From: a virus
Length of the DNA: 26,925 bases
Virus record (IMG/VR): IMGVR_UViG_3300040815_002406
Coordinates: 1 to 26,925 of that record
Reading direction: 5' to 3' (one strand)
The notes below the pieces were generated by a model. That model was not told the origin of the DNA, did no database searches, and worked only from the letters and a program-made list of their open reading frames with translations. Positions 24,435-26,925 of the stretch are shown here, one piece after another (position 1 is the first letter of the stretch; each line of letters starts with the position of its first letter). The position numbers were made by a program, and so were the translations under genes.

Positions 24435-25457
24435 ATGAGTACTTACAAACAGTTTTTAGCGTCTGACATAAATGTCACACCCTTCGAGGTTAACAAGAGA
24501 TTTTCTTTTGAAGGGGCAGCTGCTTTAACTGGTTCTAATGTTGGTATTGATCGTTACTTAGGTAAAAATATTAACTTAATCCCTTTCTTATCAGGATCAA
24601 ACCCTACAACAGGAGAAGTATCTACCCAGGACCAACAGTTAATTTATGACTCTGTAAAATTACTTTACTATTCAAACTATTTAAATAACACAGCTAGTTA
24701 TGGAGCTCAACCTTCAACAGCTAGTGTATCTTATGGTTTAGATGATACTGGAGATGTATTATTTGGACCTACATCTTCAGAAGGTAGATATTTTAACTAC
24801 CTACAAACTGACTTAACTTTTGCAAAATATTTTCCTACCCAATCTGATTCTATAATAGGTGTTTTATCTATACCAACAGGATTATATGGTAATTCAGTTC
24901 AACCTAATACTTTTAATTGGATTTCTGATAGTGGTTCTATAACAGATGATGGTGAAGGAAATTTAATATTTGCCTCAACAGGCCAAATATGTGGTAATAT
25001 ATTTTATGGACATGGTATAGCAGTAATTACTAGTGATAGTTCTCCTCAAGGAGATACTTATGGAACTGCTAGATATGGTTCATCCCTTTATGGTGTTTCT
25101 GATTCAGTGATAGTAGAAAACTTTGTAACATCTTCAAATGTAAGTTGTTCATTCTCTTCTTCTATCACAATTTATGAAACCCAATATAAATGTACTATTA
25201 ATGAAAATGACTTTAACTTCACTTCCAACCCATCAGTTACTTCAGGAAGTGTAGCTAACTCAAGCTCAATAGGAACATTTTATACCCCAGGACAATACTT
25301 GTATAGTTGGGCAACAGGATCTGATTTTAGTCCTTATGTTACAACAGTAGGTTTATATAATAATGATAAAGAGTTATTAGCAATAGGAAAATTATCTCAA
25401 CCCATGCCTACAAGCCCAACAACAGATACAACAATACTCATTAATATAGATAGATAA
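24435..25457 (+). CDS. Tail structural protein with shared C-terminal module (B)
   Basis: The 340-aa protein starts STYKQFLASDINVTPFEVNK, followed by RFSFEGAAALTGSN and GIDRYLGKNINLIPFLSGSN. Its C-terminal region, with ENDFNFTSNPSVTSGSV and YVTTVGLYNNDKELLAIGKL, is related to that of the preceding protein, while the N-terminal parts differ. This suggests two different heads on a common base module. An overlapping ATG at 24431 opens another frame; 24435 is the start of the long frame. The gene ends in TAATG with the nuclease gene. A fibre or baseplate-peripheral role is likely but unproven. Confidence 0.75.
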   Translation: MSTYKQFLASDINVTPFEVNKRFSFEGAAALTGSNVGIDRYLGKNINLIPFLSGSNPTTGEVSTQDQQLIYDSVKLLYYSNYLNNTASYGAQPSTASVSYGLDDTGDVLFGPTSSEGRYFNYLQTDLTFAKYFPTQSDSIIGVLSIPTGLYGNSVQPNTFNWISDSGSITDDGEGNLIFASTGQICGNIFYGHGIAVITSDSSPQGDTYGTARYGSSLYGVSDSVIVENFVTSSNVSCSFSSSITIYETQYKCTINENDFNFTSNPSVTSGSVANSSSIGTFYTPGQYLYSWATGSDFSPYVTTVGLYNNDKELLAIGKLSQPMPTSPTTDTTILINIDR

Positions 25458-25891
25458 TGACACTTAAATGGATCTCTTCAGATCCAATCTACCCAGAAGA
25501 TTGGTTCGGGTTCGTTTACATAATCAAAAATAAAGTAAACGGACGATTTTATATAGGAAAAAAAGTATTTTGGAATAACACTAAAACAAAGTTAACTAAA
25601 AAAGAAATAGCAGAGCAAACTGGCCCTGGAAGAAAACCAACCCATAAAATAGTTACCAAAGAATCAAATTGGATGACTTATTGGGGTTCAAATAAAGAAC
25701 TTCTAGCTGATGTTAAAGAATTAGGACCAGATAAATTTGAAAGAAAAGTTTTAAAACTTTGTAAGTCTAAAAAAGAATTAACTTATTATGAAGTACATTA
25801 CCAATGTGTTCATGAAGTTTTAATGAATAATTCTTACAATGATAACATATTAGGTAAGTTTTTTACCTCAGACTTGGTCTCTCAACTATAA
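25457..25891 (+). CDS. GIY-YIG family nuclease
   Basis: The 144-aa protein has the GIY-YIG core near its N-terminus: FVYIIKNKVNGRFYIGKKVF (about 19-38). It then has a basic stretch GRKPTHKIV, WMTYWGSNKELL (about 72-83) and KKELTYYEVHYQC with the expected catalytic Glu (about 105-117). Such nucleases occur as free-standing homing endonucleases and as phage DNA-processing enzymes. It lies by TAATG between the last tail gene and the primase, a typical seam for a mobile homing-type gene. No separate DNA-binding domain is visible in this short protein. Confidence 0.8.
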   Translation: MTLKWISSDPIYPEDWFGFVYIIKNKVNGRFYIGKKVFWNNTKTKLTKKEIAEQTGPGRKPTHKIVTKESNWMTYWGSNKELLADVKELGPDKFERKVLKLCKSKKELTYYEVHYQCVHEVLMNNSYNDNILGKFFTSDLVSQL

Positions 25892-25908
25892 ATTGTTATA
25901 TTACGGTT

Positions 25909-26838
25909 ATGCTTAATCAACCTTTAGTGGCGTTGGTCAACAGTGTGCTTGGAACAGGTAAGTCAACAGCGAGTGGGAACTATGCTTACCGTTGCCCCTT
26001 TTGTAACCATCATAAACCTAAATTAGAGGTTAACATGAAGGAAAATTCAAAAGGTGAAAATCCTTGGCATTGTTGGGTTTGTGATAAAAAAGGTAAAAAA
26101 GTATATCAATTATTTAAAGCGGTAGAAGCCCATCCTGATAAAATGGCTGAATTAAGAGCCATTGTTAAGTATGTTGGACCTGATAAAAAGGAAGAAGTAG
26201 TTAATAAGTTAACACTCCCTAAAGAATTTAAACACTTTAATAACCTAAAAATTTCAGACATTGAAGGTAAACAGGCTTTAGCTTATTTAAAGTCTAGAGG
26301 TATAACAGAAGAAGATATTCTAAAATATAATATAGGATATTGTGTGACTGGTCCTTATGCTAAAATGATTGTTATTCCTTCTTATGATGCTAATGGGCAG
26401 TTAAATTATTTCACAGCTAGAAACTTTAGTAAAAACTCTACTATGAAATATAAGAACCCATCAGTATCGAGGGACATCATACCATTTGAATTGTTTATAA
26501 ACTGGAATATACCGTTTATACTGTGCGAAGGACCATTTGACGCCATCGCTATCAAAAGAAATGCTATCCCGCTGTTAGGCAAAAATATTCAAACAACTTT
26601 AATGAAGAAGATTGTAAAGTCTTCTGTAGATAAAATATATATAGCCCTTGACAAAGACGCCCAAAAACAAGCTTTATCATTTTGCGAGCGACTTATGAAC
26701 GAGGGTAAAGAAGTTTATTTAGTAGATATGAAAGACAAAGATCCAAGTGAAATGGGTTTTGAAAACTTCACTAAATTAATTCAAGAAACTTATCCGTTAA
26801 CATTATCTGAGTTAATGGGTAAAAAATTATTTTTATGA
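25909..26838 (+). CDS. 61: DNA primase, T4 gp61-like
   Basis: The 309-aa protein has an N-terminal zinc finger, CPFC (29-32) and HCWVC (54-58), with LGTGKST before it. A TOPRIM domain follows with CEGPFDAIAI (E207) and ALDKDA (D248, D250), ending near DMKDKDPSE (273-281). This arrangement matches gp61-type primases of T4-like phages, which make RNA primers for lagging-strand synthesis together with a gp41 helicase. The GTGKST string lacks the first Gly of a Walker A and is not an ATP site. The gene lacks the TATTTATA motif upstream, fitting an earlier expression class. ATGA overlaps join it to the next gene. Confidence 0.9.
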   Translation: MLNQPLVALVNSVLGTGKSTASGNYAYRCPFCNHHKPKLEVNMKENSKGENPWHCWVCDKKGKKVYQLFKAVEAHPDKMAELRAIVKYVGPDKKEEVVNKLTLPKEFKHFNNLKISDIEGKQALAYLKSRGITEEDILKYNIGYCVTGPYAKMIVIPSYDANGQLNYFTARNFSKNSTMKYKNPSVSRDIIPFELFINWNIPFILCEGPFDAIAIKRNAIPLLGKNIQTTLMKKIVKSSVDKIYIALDKDAQKQALSFCERLMNEGKEVYLVDMKDKDPSEMGFENFTKLIQETYPLTLSELMGKKLFL

Positions 26839-26925
26839 GTAAAAAGAACATTAAAAAATCCTACGATAGAATTTTAGAAATCTCAGCAGACGCTAAACAA
26901 ATTACAATGCCTGACTCCAGGTATT
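26835..26925 (+). CDS. Start of an unidentified gene after the primase (3' end outside window)
   Basis: The frame opens with ATG in an ATGA overlap with the primase stop and stays open to the window edge, giving 30 residues (MSKKNIKKSYDRILEISADA, then IT-PDSRY-like text). The end, MPDSRY, recalls the region before the core of PD-(D/E)XK exonucleases found next to replication genes in similar phages, but too little is visible to assign it. Confidence 0.6.
   Translation, partial: MSKKNIKKSYDRILEISADAKQITMPDSRY

Noticed and set aside
25951-25971. GTGKST string in the primase as a Walker A
   Set aside because: The first Gly of GxxxxGK[ST] is missing, and the string sits just before the zinc finger as in other primases of this type.

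Overview
This window looks like part of a large, AT-rich, T4-like contractile-tailed bacteriophage genome. The main evidence is a gp25-type baseplate wedge protein, a gp6/J-like wedge protein, a gp5-like hub protein, a gp55-type late sigma factor and a gp61-type primase, all in a densely packed genome with its own tRNA cluster. The host is probably a member of the Bacteroidota. Gene starts lack clear Shine-Dalgarno sequences and are preceded by A/T-rich DNA, and one promoter candidate resembles the Bacteroidota TTTG / TAnnTTTG type. The host call is an inference.

Layout. Positions 1-2790 hold a tight three-gene cassette: the C-terminus of a probable MoxR-type AAA+ ATPase, an unknown 364-aa protein, and a HExxH/VWA protein of the DUF2201 type. 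Positions 2805-4615 hold a DUF6884-like protein, a small protein, a DUF932 protein with unusual codon choice, and another small protein. Positions 4622-6164 carry six tRNAs (Leu-UAA, Pro-UGG, Thr-UGU, Ser-UGA, Arg-UCU, CAU), interrupted by a lone reverse-strand gene and a small membrane/coiled-coil gene. A strong terminator follows. Positions 6247-8431 form a probable lysis cassette of membrane and coiled-coil proteins, a holin candidate, and an amidase endolysin with a peptidoglycan-binding domain.

Positions 8547-11075 carry small regulatory or metabolic genes, an HD-domain hydrolase and the gp55-like sigma factor. This stretch also contains a hairpin over a start codon and an odd G-clustered purine tract. 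Positions 11100-25457 are the late tail/baseplate block, including a 1587-aa LamG-containing protein and two structural proteins that share a C-terminal module. Positions 25457-26925 hold a GIY-YIG nuclease, the primase and the start of one further gene.

How it fits together. An ATATTTATAA motif sits just upstream of the first gene of the lysis cassette, of three blocks in the tail region, and of several other genes. A near match lies upstream of the reverse-strand gene. The simplest reading is that this is the late promoter read by the gp55-like factor, giving very short or leaderless mRNAs. Within operons, TAATG and ATGA stop-start overlaps recur, suggesting coupled translation without Shine-Dalgarno sequences. 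The phage tRNAs match the TTA, AGA, TCA, ACA and CCA codons favoured by the late genes.
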